From Asterias rubens (taxonomy: Eukaryota; Echinodermata; Asteroidea; Forcipulatida; Asteriidae): DNA of 64,000 bases. Position 1 is the first letter of the stretch; every line of letters begins with the position of its first letter. Where the stretch lies: the NCBI RefSeq assembly GCF_902459465.1, contig NC_047066.1, positions 10,791,047 through 10,855,046 on the forward strand, written 5' to 3'. This document shows, piece after piece, positions 1 to 9,343 of the stretch. The position numbers were made by a program, and so were the translations under genes. The notes under the pieces are model-generated. The model saw only the letters and a list, made by a program, of their open reading frames with translations, was not told the origin of the DNA and ran no database searches.

Positions 1-44
1 CACCATGGTTAATTGATTCCCTTCCAGGGGTAAGGAACGAGAGG

Positions 45-285
45 TATCGAGAGGTATTCTTTATCCCCTGATGTAAATTTAACATCTATTAAATCGTTTG
101 CAGTACCTGCTGCTAAAACATAGGATTCGAACTGCCTCTAGCCACCAGGCAATCTCGGTGGTCTAGTTGGTAAGACACTGCTCTAGAATTGCAAAGGTCG
201 TTGGTTCGAATCCCACCCGAGTAATATGCCTATGAGTATACAGTGCTAACACACATCGCTGTTATGGGTAAAAACAAAAAGATAT
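45..285 (+). repeat. tRNA-derived SINE, one copy plus the tail of another
   Basis: Bases 113-285 carry a tRNA-like head: an A-box-like TCTAGTTGGTAAGAC, a B-box GGTTCGAATCC and a CTCGG...CCGAG closing stem. A tail beginning TGCTAACACACATCG follows. Bases 45-95 match the distal tail seen in the other copy at 14299-14565 (CTTTATCCCC...AACATCTATTA), so a second copy ended here. The anticodon arm does not pair well, so I call it a SINE and not a tRNA gene. Confidence 0.65.
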
Positions 286-1611
286 CAATGTATTGCACAG
301 CCCATTGTAGTGAGACTGAAAGAAGATGGCTTTAAATGGACATAGGCCCTACTAAGAAATGAACACCTGTTGGCAGGCCACACAATGATTATTTAACAAA
401 AGAAAAGCCTGCCTTTCAACAAGTAAAGCAAGGAGAGGGTGTACAAGTTCTTAATGTGATTGATGTATTCAATGTGGGTATTTAATACCGTTGTGTATCA
501 GTAGTGTGGTGCTATTAATGGATTTATGATAACAATATTCTATTGGTGCACAATATGTGGCATGGTGTACCCCCTCCTGTTCTGTCTTTATTGTGTCTTG
601 GGAATCTTTACAGGATTTTAGGGGGGTACTTTTGTAAAGAGGAAAGGATTGTGTCAAAGTATGCGCACTTGTTTTATTTATTTATACAATTTTTATTTGG
701 TGGGTGGGATCAACTTCTGCCAGATATCAGGCACTGTGCTAAATAAAGTACGTGTTTGTAAGGTAGAGGTACAGGATTGGTCTAACCTAAAGACTTGGCT
801 GAAATCAGATTGTGACTTATAAGTCTAACATTGACTGACAAGAGTAATTGAGGAACTACACGAACATTGTAATAATATTCAATGTCATAAGGATTCTAAC
901 TATTCAAACAAAGAACTGGATCATAAAACTGACTTTGACCAATCTATTTTTCAAAAAAATTAATCACAGAACTGTCAACTTTTGCATCCTGAAGTCGGGG
1001 AGATTCTGTGCAAATATCTGGGAGATATTTGGAATTACATTTAGAGGGAAACAGTTTCAACAATCAAGGAGATTTTCAATTTTGTTCATTAGAACATGGA
1101 AAGATTGGTTTATTTTCAGGGAACTTTTTGCAGATACAGGGAGAGGTGTCTAGCTTTGGGTATCAGTCAACTTTGTCTCACCATTCAGCTACTTGAATTA
1201 ACTGAAGAAGTATTTATAATGAAATCAACTCAATCAATTGATTTGAACCATTTTGTTTAATATTTGTACAGACTGTTTTAAGCACATGTAACTATTGTAA
1301 TTAGTTTGATAAGTTATATTTTTTCCGTTTCAACAACTGAAAGATTTACGAATATAATTTCATATTGTGTGATGTTTAACAAAATAGCTCATAAAAATAT
1401 GAGTGTATTGTATAAAGTTTTTATGCATTTTAAGGTGTACAACTAGGAGTAAGGCTGCGTAGCAATCATGCATGTAAATTCTTCAGCTAGAAATCTTGGA
1501 TATCTACAGTATAATTAAATAAATATTTATTAATTAGAGTAATGCGTAAGTCACAAAACCATGGGCGCCACCAGGTTGGGGGTCATCATATAGTGGGAGA
1601 CAAGGGGTTGT
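286..1611. other. Intergenic, nothing recognised
   Basis: AT-rich sequence with only short chance frames. I see no conserved protein motif, no clear terminal repeats and no RNA gene. Confidence 0.5.
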
Positions 1612-1772
1612 TTTTACAAAGAGTTAGGACTCGTCTTATCTCGAGTTAGGACGAGTAACTCGTCTTAACTTAGGATTAATCTCAAGGTCTGCATGCTACA
1701 GTGCAGGCTTGGGACTCGTCCTAAGTCCTAAGATTAGTCTTAAGTTAGGAAGAGTTTTGTGAAATCGACGGC
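1612..1772. repeat. MITE with GTTAGGACTCGTC-type inverted ends
   Basis: A palindrome-like element about 160 bp long. Its ends read ACAAAGAGTTAGGACTCGTC and TTAGGAAGAGTTTTGTGAAATCGACGGC. A close copy, with both outer ends intact, is at 43299-43460. More distant relatives lie at 50938-51090 and 53445-53600 inside the foldback element. No coding capacity. Confidence 0.7.
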
Positions 1773-4173
1773 TGATACTTTGTTTTTGTAAGGGCATCTC
1801 TAGGATGAACATTAACAAAGGGCATAGAGCCCAATGCAATGCTCAGGGGCATGGGGTCCAATGCCTTTATGAATTATCAACCCTGTAGTATTTTGGTAAA
1901 CATTTTCAATGTAGTACATGTAACTGGGTTTGCCCTTATCCATTTTCAGTGACCAGCTAGCAGGAAAAGCTAGCGAGTTATTTCACTAGTCCCTCAGCTT
2001 TTTCATAAGTCCATATTTCCAATCATTGAAACAGAGTAGCTTTTCATCGATCAACACTGGACTAGCCAGCCGGACCACTAACAATGACTTGGAGTAAAGT
2101 TTGATTGGTCCTCGGCCCTATCTAAACATTAAGGGAAATTGGGCTGAATAAAGTATTTGTATAACTCGCTCCTTCCACCTGAATTAGTACTTGATACTTT
2201 GGAATGTCTAACTTTATGCATTGTTTTAATTGCTTGTTTGAAATGTTTTTAAACTACTCACATGGTAGTACTTGAACAATTGCCCTATGCTTGAACTGTG
2301 ATCTTCTTTAAAAAAAAATTACATTTTATAAGATTTTGTTTTGGAATATAATATTATATTCAAAAACCAAATCTGATCTATGTATACATGCAGGCACAAT
2401 ATATTTCACAGATAGCTTTGACCTTATTTCTGTTTTTTTTTTCTTCTTCTTTGGTCTTTCATATCAGAGAGTTAAAAATTTCATGATTTCATTTCCACTA
2501 TTACAGACAAATGGTACTTTTAAGTAACACATCCTACACATTCAATACGTTTTTCAATAAAGGATTGAACAAAATATATCTCGGGTCTGCTGGTGGCGCC
2601 CTACTTAAATTAAAAGCAGGCATTTAATTTAGCTTTAAATTAGTTTAAATTCATACTTCACACAAACTGCGGGGCAGGTTGTGACAGTACTTTAATAGTA
2701 CATTTTAAGTTAATTAAGTACAAATAAAACATACAGTCATATTGATGAGATTGATAATTCTTTGCACATAGTTATAACATTTGAGATATAAGACAGTTTT
2801 TGTCTTTTCATAATATAGTAGCTTCAAAGAAACGGTTGACACCATTTGCGAGTTAAAGTTTGGAAAAAGTACTGGTACAGGGTCTTTGCCTGGTCACTGG
2901 TGAATGCTCACATGTAGTTGAATTCATCAAACTACTTACCAAAATACATGCAAGCTTACATAATCATTTTTCTTTCAGCAGTGATACTTTTTTTAAATCT
3001 TTAAATCTTTTATCTCCGTGTTTGGCAACTGCCAATGTTTTAAAAAGAACTTTTGTCTGTGTATTTTGTTTTAGTAATTTACTCTGTTCAGTACATTTCA
3101 ACATCTGGAATTTGCAATATACATGAACTACTTAATTGTTAATTCCTTTTTGATAAGTCGCCGACAAATAGTGTTACTTCATCGTGAAGTTCGACACAAG
3201 CAAAGGCTTTCCCAGTGATCCATGTGAAATAATAACATCAGAATTGTCTGAAGGAATTTCACAACAAGCATTCATTTGTGACCAAGTGAGACTGTACCAG
3301 AAATAATTCAATATGTAACTTTTAAATAGCTTAATAACAATAGTGTATAAATAACTTGTTTTGTGGCATCTATGGAACCTATAGACAATGAATGCTTCAC
3401 AACCAGTAGCTGTGCAAGTTTCAGTGCAAGTTTCAGTGCAAGTTAAATTAAACTGTTGGAGGATTTCATGCAGGCGGCCATTTTGGCTTCAAGCAAAAAG
3501 TATATAGCACTATATTGACATCAAAACATCCAGAACACAAAATTCTACCACTAACCCTAACAGGATCACTGCATCTGCAGTAGTACAGTAGGTACACGTG
3601 AGAATAGCTTGCGTACATTAGCGAAATTTGACACAATGTCCGAGACCCGGGTAGGCTATACTTTACTGTGGCTTCTATTTTCAGCATTAGTGCCACGTGC
3701 GATTACACAGCTATCCCAAAGCCCTATTTAAAGCACACCTACATTTACATGTATGTAACCTACATGATTGAGACCATACAATGTATAGGGTATATTTACA
3801 ATAATTCGAAACTATTTTGGTGGTTCTCCCACAGATCCATTTCTAGGCGATGATTTTAAATAGTTTTCAAAATCCTGGAATAAGTAGTAAGTAAAACTGT
3901 GTATAATGATTTTAACCACATTATTGTACAATAAAAGTGAAATTTTAAAATGTTATAAAAAATAATATTGCCAGCAGTGCTTACAAATTCAATTACATGA
4001 GTCAAGTGTCATATTTCTTATATAGTTGATTTGCCTTTGTTATCCATGTGGTACATAACAATAATAACTGTATAATTTGTATTTCTTTTTATTGGCCAGC
4101 AACATAAAACAAAACTGCACACTGAAAGAATCTATGGTACAAGAACAAAAACAATACAACAATGTACAAATAT
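1773..4173. other. Intergenic, nothing recognised
   Basis: About 2.4 kb with no credible coding frame. It contains homopolymer and AT-rich stretches and a short direct triplication of TTTCAGTGCAAG near 3418-3442. Confidence 0.45.
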
Positions 4174-4177
4174 TTAA

Positions 4178-4514
4178 AGCATGGACACTATTGGCAGTTA
4201 GCATAATACATACTAACGAGTAATGGAGAGCTGTCGATTGTATAAAACAATGTGAAAACTACTCCCTCTGATGTAGCATAATTTCTGAGAAAGAGATAAT
4301 TTTTCACTCAAGTAATAAAAGACTTCAGGCCTGAAGCCTTTAACTAAAAGCACCCACATTTTGTGCAAAAAGGGTATTTTTCTTTCATTATTTTCTTGCA
4401 AATTCGATGACCAATTGAGTCCAAATGTCACAGACTTTTTGAGTTATGCATAACGTTGGGATACACCAAGTGAGAATACTGGTCTTTGACAATTACCAAA
4501 GATGTCCAGTGCCT
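4178..4514. repeat. TTAA-flanked MITE, family A, old copy
   Basis: The left side reads TTAA followed by AGCATGGACACTATTGG. The right end reads GTCCAGTGCCT followed by CTAA, a one-base change from TTAA. The interior holds the family core: GACCAATTGAG, a TCACAG stretch, a TATGCAT-like stretch, and ATACACCAAGTGAG. It is diverged from the better-preserved copies at 24907, 29751, 39940 and 41986. Confidence 0.7.
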
Positions 4515-4669
4515 CTAAGCAAAGTACTGAGCAACCTCCAGTGAGGGTGGTACACCCAAACAATTAAAAACAAAAGCGTTCCTTGCAATGTAGGTGAACA
4601 TAAAATGAGGCTTCTATTTAGCCAATTACTGATATAGCCATTTACAAATTTCCATTCTTGACATAGTTG

Positions 4670-4870
4670 AGTGGTCATCAAGCACTCTGGACTCAAGCTC
4701 TTGTGTTTGTGATCACCATTGTGTAGGTTCGAGTCCTGGTCTTGACACTTGCGTCATTTAGCAAAACAATTAAACATTTGCTTCAACCTTTGGATAGGAC
4801 GTTAAGTCGTACAGTAGGTCACATGTTCAAGATGATTAGTGTATAGATAGATAAAACAAATAATATTAAA
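4670..4870 (+). repeat. tRNA-like SINE remnant
   Basis: A B-box-like AGGTTCGAGTCCTGG at about 4726-4740 is preceded by a tRNA-like head with AAGCACTCTGGACTCAAGCTC and followed by a tail of unknown origin. The A-box is weak, so the call rests mainly on the B-box and spacing. Confidence 0.4.
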
Positions 4871-5006
4871 CAGAAGTACTTTGATTGAGCGGGTTACTGG
4901 GGGAGGGGGCTCACCCTGCCCTCTGGTTACACCACTGCTACTTATCCACAACTAAGTAGCTACAAAGATCAACCTTTACTGGGTGATACGACCATAATCT
5001 CTTGTT

Positions 5007-5336
5007 TCAACCATTGTATGCTTCCTTTGTTTCAGTGTAACTAGGGGCACCCCTTTTGTTTTGAATGGTTTTTGCCAGTGAATCCCAATTTCCTCTCCCA
5101 CCTCTGGCATCAAAACTTCTAAAGACACCCATTTCTTTGGATACCACCGATCCATCCTTTTCTATTGGAATAATAGTCCAGCCACATTTCTTTCGATGTA
5201 TCAGTGTTTGATGCTCTAAGTACTCTTCCTCTTCAAATTCTTCCCCAGGGAGGACCAAAATACAGGCACACTCACTGCTTCTTGTGTTCCAGTTTACCAC
5301 ACAACCGGTATATCCTAACTTTCTCAGGAGCATCAT
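5007..5336 (-). pseudogene. Partial second TIR domain, overlapping the TPR-TIR stop codon
   Basis: A 109-codon frame whose ATG overlaps the TGA of the upstream 982-aa gene as ATGA. It encodes a partial TIR domain. The ECACILVLPGEEF strand, TIIPIEKDG strand and NWDSLAKTIQNKRGAPSY tail align with the same parts of the complete TIR domain upstream, but the FYVAHGESDEKWV-like box 1 is absent and box 2 is lost. I infer a tandem duplicate of the TIR-coding end that has decayed to its C-terminal half. It could be a separate exon, a readthrough extension in the -1 frame, a reinitiated product, or simply a relic; relic is my first choice. The 57-codon frame at 33159-33332 is the matching relic behind the sister gene. 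Confidence 0.55.
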
Positions 5337-8281
5337 TGTTTCAGTCCTTGTCCCATATTATAGCTAGGGGCCCCCTTCGTGTTTTTAATGGACTGCGCCA
5401 GTCTATTCCAATCTACTCTCTCAGCACTGGCATTAAAACTTGTCATGACGCTTAGTTCATCAGGTACCGATAATCCATCCCTTTCTATTGGAATAACATT
5501 TATACCATATTCCTTTTTTAATTTGAGTGTCTGTTGCACTAAGTACTGCCCATCTTTAAAATCTTCCCCATGGAGGACCAAAATACAGGCACACTGCTTC
5601 ATCAGATCGAGTTTACCCGAATATACATAAGACCCCAGGTCTGCATCTTTTTTATACGTGCATCCCTTTAAGTTTCGCCCCTTCATTAACTCATGGAGAA
5701 TGGTGTCCTCTACCCATTTTTCGTCACTCTCTCCGTGTGCAACATAGAAATCATACAAGAACTTTTGATCTTTGTCAGGACTCAATGCGCCCGATGGAGA
5801 CCCAGCAGGTGGCTGAGATTGTGCTCCTGGTTCTTGGACATCCTGACCTGATTGGACCCTGATCTTCATGCCCCCGACTCCACTCACCAGTGGCCCAATA
5901 CCTTGCTCCTCCTCCTGGGTGTCTGACCCTTCAAACTGGCATGACTGGGAAGCTGCCAATCTCATGTTTCCACTAGGGGGCTCCTGACCTGATGAATTTC
6001 TGACCTGCGTGCCCCCGATTCCACTCATAAGTGGGCTTATACCTTCATCCTCCTTCAGGGTGTCTGACCCCTTAAACTGGGAAGCTGTCAATCTGGTGAC
6101 ATCACTTCTGCTGCCAGAAAGCTTCTGACCTGATGAATTTCTGACCTTCGTGCCCCCGATTCCACTCATAAGTGGCCCTATACCTTCATCCTCCTTCAGG
6201 GTGTCTGACCCCTTAAACTGGGAAGCTGTCAATCTGGTGACATCACTTCTGCTGCCAGAAAGCTTCTGACCTGATGAATTTCTGACCTTCGTGCCCCCGA
6301 TTCCACTCATAAGTGGCCCTATACCTTCATCCTCCTTCAGGGTGTCTGACTTTTCAAACTGGGAAGCTGCCAATCTGGTGACATCACTTCTGTAGCCAGG
6401 AAGCACTTGACCCGATAAATTTCTGACCTTCATACCCTCAACTCCACTCACAAGTGTCTCTAAACCTCTTCCACCCCCCTGAGTGTCTGATCCTAAACCC
6501 AGTGAACCACCTGCATTCTTCTTGGTCACAGCATCAGATGCTTGTGTTCTAGACTCTCTAGCCAAATTATCCAATGTTGATTGTGGGATCGGCTTTTCCC
6601 ATGGCCCCTTGAGAGTACCACCGGGTCCAACAGGTGCAAATTGTGGTGACATCTCAGCTGGTCTCAGTAAAACCAAAATATCCATATTATCGTCAATCTT
6701 CTTACAGTAATTATACAGCATCTGCAGTTCATGATCATATTCCTCATTTAGATTAAGAGTAAAGCAATATCTAGTCAAACTGCCGGATCCGTACTTTGTC
6801 ATGGCCTTCCTCATGGACTGAACCATGTCCTCTAGAATAGGCTGAGCATTTTCATCTCTGTCTTCACTTCTCAGCAGTGAAAGGTAACTGCAAAACATTT
6901 CTCGAAAATATCCTGAATATTGTGTCCCTGCTGACTCCAAAACCACAGCCTTTTTAAAGCAATCAATAGACTCACGGTATTCACCCAAATCAAAGAAGCA
7001 TCTCCCAAAGGTCTGTTGCAACTTTTGTCGTCTTTCACTGTGATCACCGCAATCCTCGCATCGCTTTAGGGTCTCTAACTCTAGTACAAGATACTGTCGT
7101 TGTTTATCTGGGGATACCACTGTATCACATTTAGCGAGATGGTGATAAACAGTGGCCAAATTTAGCAAATCCCATGCTGTATTGCGAAATTCAATTGCTT
7201 TCTCAAGGTCAGCCTTGGCATTTTCCAGCATGTTAGGGTGTGGCAGAAAAAATCGTCCACCGCCTTCTTTGTACTTTCGCATTTGCCACTGATAGCTTTT
7301 TACATAAATCATGCCCCTTGTGCTGAAAGCGTAAAAGTTATAGCAGCTGTCATCAAGACGGATTGATGTATATAGCATTTCAAGTGCCTTTTTATAGCAA
7401 TTTTCTCTCTTTAGCGAATACACAAAGTTTGCATAACGAGCAAGAAGCCTTGGGTTATCTGGACTGATTATCATTGCTCTTTCCATACACATCACAGGAT
7501 CATTTATACAGTCCTTTAACAGTTGAGGCTGAAAATGACTGTAAGTGAAATGTTTTATAGTCTTTATCATTCTTGCTATATCAGCTAAATGCCGCCAGCT
7601 TTCCCACTGATATTCAGAATCACCCGGGTTCCTATTTGCTATCTTAAAGAACAAACCGACAACCCTTTCCATTAGTTTATTAGCTTTGGAGTAGTTATCT
7701 CTGTATCTCAGCCCAGTGAAAAGCTTATGCAAGTTTTTGGCAATGAAAAACTCCCAGAAATCCGTTTCTGATGTGTCCACCATTTCCCCTGCACATCGGA
7801 GGGCTTTTCTAAAGATGACATTGGATTGTTCGTACCTCTTGTTACAGTTCTCATCTGTATGCATATCAACAGCATACACATAAGCCTGTTCAGCAAGACA
7901 TCTTGCTCGAGCCTTGATGATGCGTTTCTGTCTTGCATCCTGGTCAATTAAACCTTCCCACTTATCTTGGTAGCATCTAGCATCCTTCTTCCTGTATAGT
8001 GCCTGTAATACATGTTGCATATCAGCCAATGCGTTGAGGTTATCGGGATCCTTTTCAAGGACCGCGAGAAAGTGTTCCTGGGATTCATCGTAGCGTTTGA
8101 GAGCAAATTTAAGAAGACCAAGGAGATTGAGGATAGCAAGTTCTTCTGGCCTACCTAACCTTGTTCTCAAGTCTTGCTCTATGTCAAGAAGTTTTCTCTT
8201 CACAGAATCTTGGTTGATGTTCTTGTCAGTGATTGGGAGCTCAAGTTTAAAGAGTCCCGGAATAACGTCTACATTCTCCAT
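5333..8281 (-). CDS. TTC22-like TPR protein with C-terminal TIR domain (982 aa)
   Basis: One uninterrupted coding exon. The ATG at 8279-8281 is chosen because the sister protein starts at the same place (ME...PGLF.L.LPI) and a splice acceptor, TTTGTTTCTCATCAG, lies about 12 bases upstream; in-frame sequence further 5' lacks an ATG start. Residues about 1-560 form a helical TPR body of the TTC22 type, with landmarks RPEELAILNLLG, KDPDNLNALADMQHVL, RCLAEQAYVYA and PDNPRLLARYANFVYSLKR. Residues about 600-790 are a Ser/Gly/Glu linker of near-perfect 47-residue repeats. Residues about 842-965 are a TIR domain with box 1 YDFYVAHGESDEKWV, box 2 CTYKKDADLGS and the strands CACILVLHGEDF and INVIPIERD. 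TIR domains work as signalling adaptors or as NAD-cleaving enzymes, and the TPR part should bind a ligand or partner. A role in innate signalling is inference. In my alignment Gln occupies the position of the NADase catalytic Glu. Confidence 0.88.
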   Translation of the reverse strand: MENVDVIPGLFKLELPITDKNINQDSVKRKLLDIEQDLRTRLGRPEELAILNLLGLLKFALKRYDESQEHFLAVLEKDPDNLNALADMQHVLQALYRKKDARCYQDKWEGLIDQDARQKRIIKARARCLAEQAYVYAVDMHTDENCNKRYEQSNVIFRKALRCAGEMVDTSETDFWEFFIAKNLHKLFTGLRYRDNYSKANKLMERVVGLFFKIANRNPGDSEYQWESWRHLADIARMIKTIKHFTYSHFQPQLLKDCINDPVMCMERAMIISPDNPRLLARYANFVYSLKRENCYKKALEMLYTSIRLDDSCYNFYAFSTRGMIYVKSYQWQMRKYKEGGGRFFLPHPNMLENAKADLEKAIEFRNTAWDLLNLATVYHHLAKCDTVVSPDKQRQYLVLELETLKRCEDCGDHSERRQKLQQTFGRCFFDLGEYRESIDCFKKAVVLESAGTQYSGYFREMFCSYLSLLRSEDRDENAQPILEDMVQSMRKAMTKYGSGSLTRYCFTLNLNEEYDHELQMLYNYCKKIDDNMDILVLLRPAEMSPQFAPVGPGGTLKGPWEKPIPQSTLDNLARESRTQASDAVTKKNAGGSLGLGSDTQGGGRGLETLVSGVEGMKVRNLSGQVLPGYRSDVTRLAASQFEKSDTLKEDEGIGPLMSGIGGTKVRNSSGQKLSGSRSDVTRLTASQFKGSDTLKEDEGIGPLMSGIGGTKVRNSSGQKLSGSRSDVTRLTASQFKGSDTLKEDEGISPLMSGIGGTQVRNSSGQEPPSGNMRLAASQSCQFEGSDTQEEEQGIGPLVSGVGGMKIRVQSGQDVQEPGAQSQPPAGSPSGALSPDKDQKFLYDFYVAHGESDEKWVEDTILHELMKGRNLKGCTYKKDADLGSYVYSGKLDLMKQCACILVLHGEDFKDGQYLVQQTLKLKKEYGINVIPIERDGLSVPDELSVMTSFNASAERVDWNRLAQSIKNTKGAPSYNMGQGLKQ
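5919..6482 (-). repeat. 141-bp coding minisatellite in the TPR-TIR linker
   Basis: Four units with exactly 141-bp spacing (boundaries near 5919, 6060, 6201, 6342 and 6483), that is 47 codons each, so copy-number change keeps the reading frame. The two middle units (6060-6200 and 6201-6341) look identical by eye; the outer units are diverged, and partial units flank the array. The encoded unit contains GSDTLKEDEGIGPLMSGIGG and a SGSRSDVTRL stretch. The sister gene at 30541 has only about one and a half diverged units. Confidence 0.9.
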
Positions 8282-8309
8282 GTCGATCTCTGATGAGAAA
8301 CAAATACTT

Positions 8310-8640
8310 GTTGAATGTTGGGACACTGCCTAGCAGACACACAAGAAGTGAAAAACTAAAAGTTGGAACAGGTAAAGGAAACGAGAAATGTGCAGACAAC
8401 ATAAAAAAACAGGGTTGGATCAAAAATGTGCAGACAACATAAAAAAACAGGGTTGGATCAAAAAATTGGTCGAAAATGAGAAACCAGTATGTTGAATATG
8501 GTTGAATGTTGAGACACCTAGCAGACACACAAGAAGTGAAAAACTAAAAGTTGGAACAGGAATGCCATATGTTTAGGAAATGAAAAATGTACAGACAACA
8601 TAAAATAACATGGTACGATCAAGAAATCGGTTGAAGATGA
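8310..8640. repeat. Direct duplication around the 5' end of the TPR-TIR gene
   Basis: Bases about 8310-8466 and 8501-8640 are direct copies, sharing CTAGCAGACACACAAGAAG and AACTAAAAGTTGGAACAGG. Within the first copy a 38-bp unit (8386-8423 and 8424-8461) is itself duplicated. The first copy lies directly upstream of the predicted splice acceptor of the minus-strand gene, so its last intron or 5' UTR was partly duplicated. Confidence 0.75.
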
Positions 8641-8644
8641 GTGG

Positions 8645-9060
8645 GATAGGCCTGGAATGACACGCCGACCACAAGCACAGGAGGCCATTGCCTCTGTTGC
8701 CCCATGTCTTGGCCTTGGTGCCCCTTCAAAAGTTTCAAAATGACTTAAAGATTTTACAATCCAAGTGCCCTTTGCAAAATGAAAATGGCCCTGGGATATC
8801 GAAGATGAAATGACAGGACTAGTCGGAACTTCCTTTTCTTCCAATTTGCCTCAGATATGCAAAAAAGAACTATCATTGTTTCTATATTTGCAAAAGATAG
8901 TCACACCATGATTAAAGGTCTTGTCCCAGTCCCAGTCCCAGGTTGTATTGTAAACTTGGGTGAGATCACTGGCTATACATGGCAGCTAACGGTTGAATTG
9001 CTTCTGACTGGCACGCTCGAATAAAGATATTGACTAAATAATAGGGAGCCTGCCAACATA
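8645..9060. other. Intergenic, nothing recognised
   Basis: Upstream flank of the minus-strand TPR-TIR gene. No first exon or core promoter could be identified with confidence. Confidence 0.4.
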
Positions 9061-9061
9061 G

Positions 9062-9136
9062 GGATGGATAGTTCAGTTGATTTAGCGCCGGTATGTTAAC
9101 CCGGAGGGTCGTTGGTTCAAGTCCCACTCCAGTCAT
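9062..9136 (+). repeat. tRNA-like SINE head
   Basis: An A-box-like TAGTTCAGTTGATTTAGCG and a B-box GGTTCAAGTCC lie at tRNA spacing, followed by an ATTTTATTTTC tail. The 5' and 3' ends do not form a full acceptor stem, so a functional tRNA is unlikely. Confidence 0.5.
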
Positions 9137-9343
9137 TTTATTTTCAAACCCAAATAAAGCATATAAAAAACAAGCTACTTTTGAAGCATTTATATTCTAG
9201 CAGCAAATAACTAGCAGCCAGATCAAGGTGCTTTATCAAATATTCATCGGATGTTTATAGAGCAATCCTCAACTTTTCTCAACTCCCAGGAGAGTTGCAG
9301 CTGAGAAGTTGAATGGCGAGGCCAAGGACCCTGCTACGTTCGA

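Noticed and set aside
147-225. A possible functional tRNA gene
   Set aside because: The acceptor and T arms pair partly but the anticodon stem does not, and a copy with the same non-tRNA tail occurs at 14299, so it is a SINE.
5320-5350. Programmed -1 frameshift joining the two TIR frames
   Set aside because: The bases before the stop (CTGAAACAATGATG) do not form a canonical X XXY YYZ slippery heptamer in the gene's frame; overlap by ATGA is better treated as relic or reinitiation.
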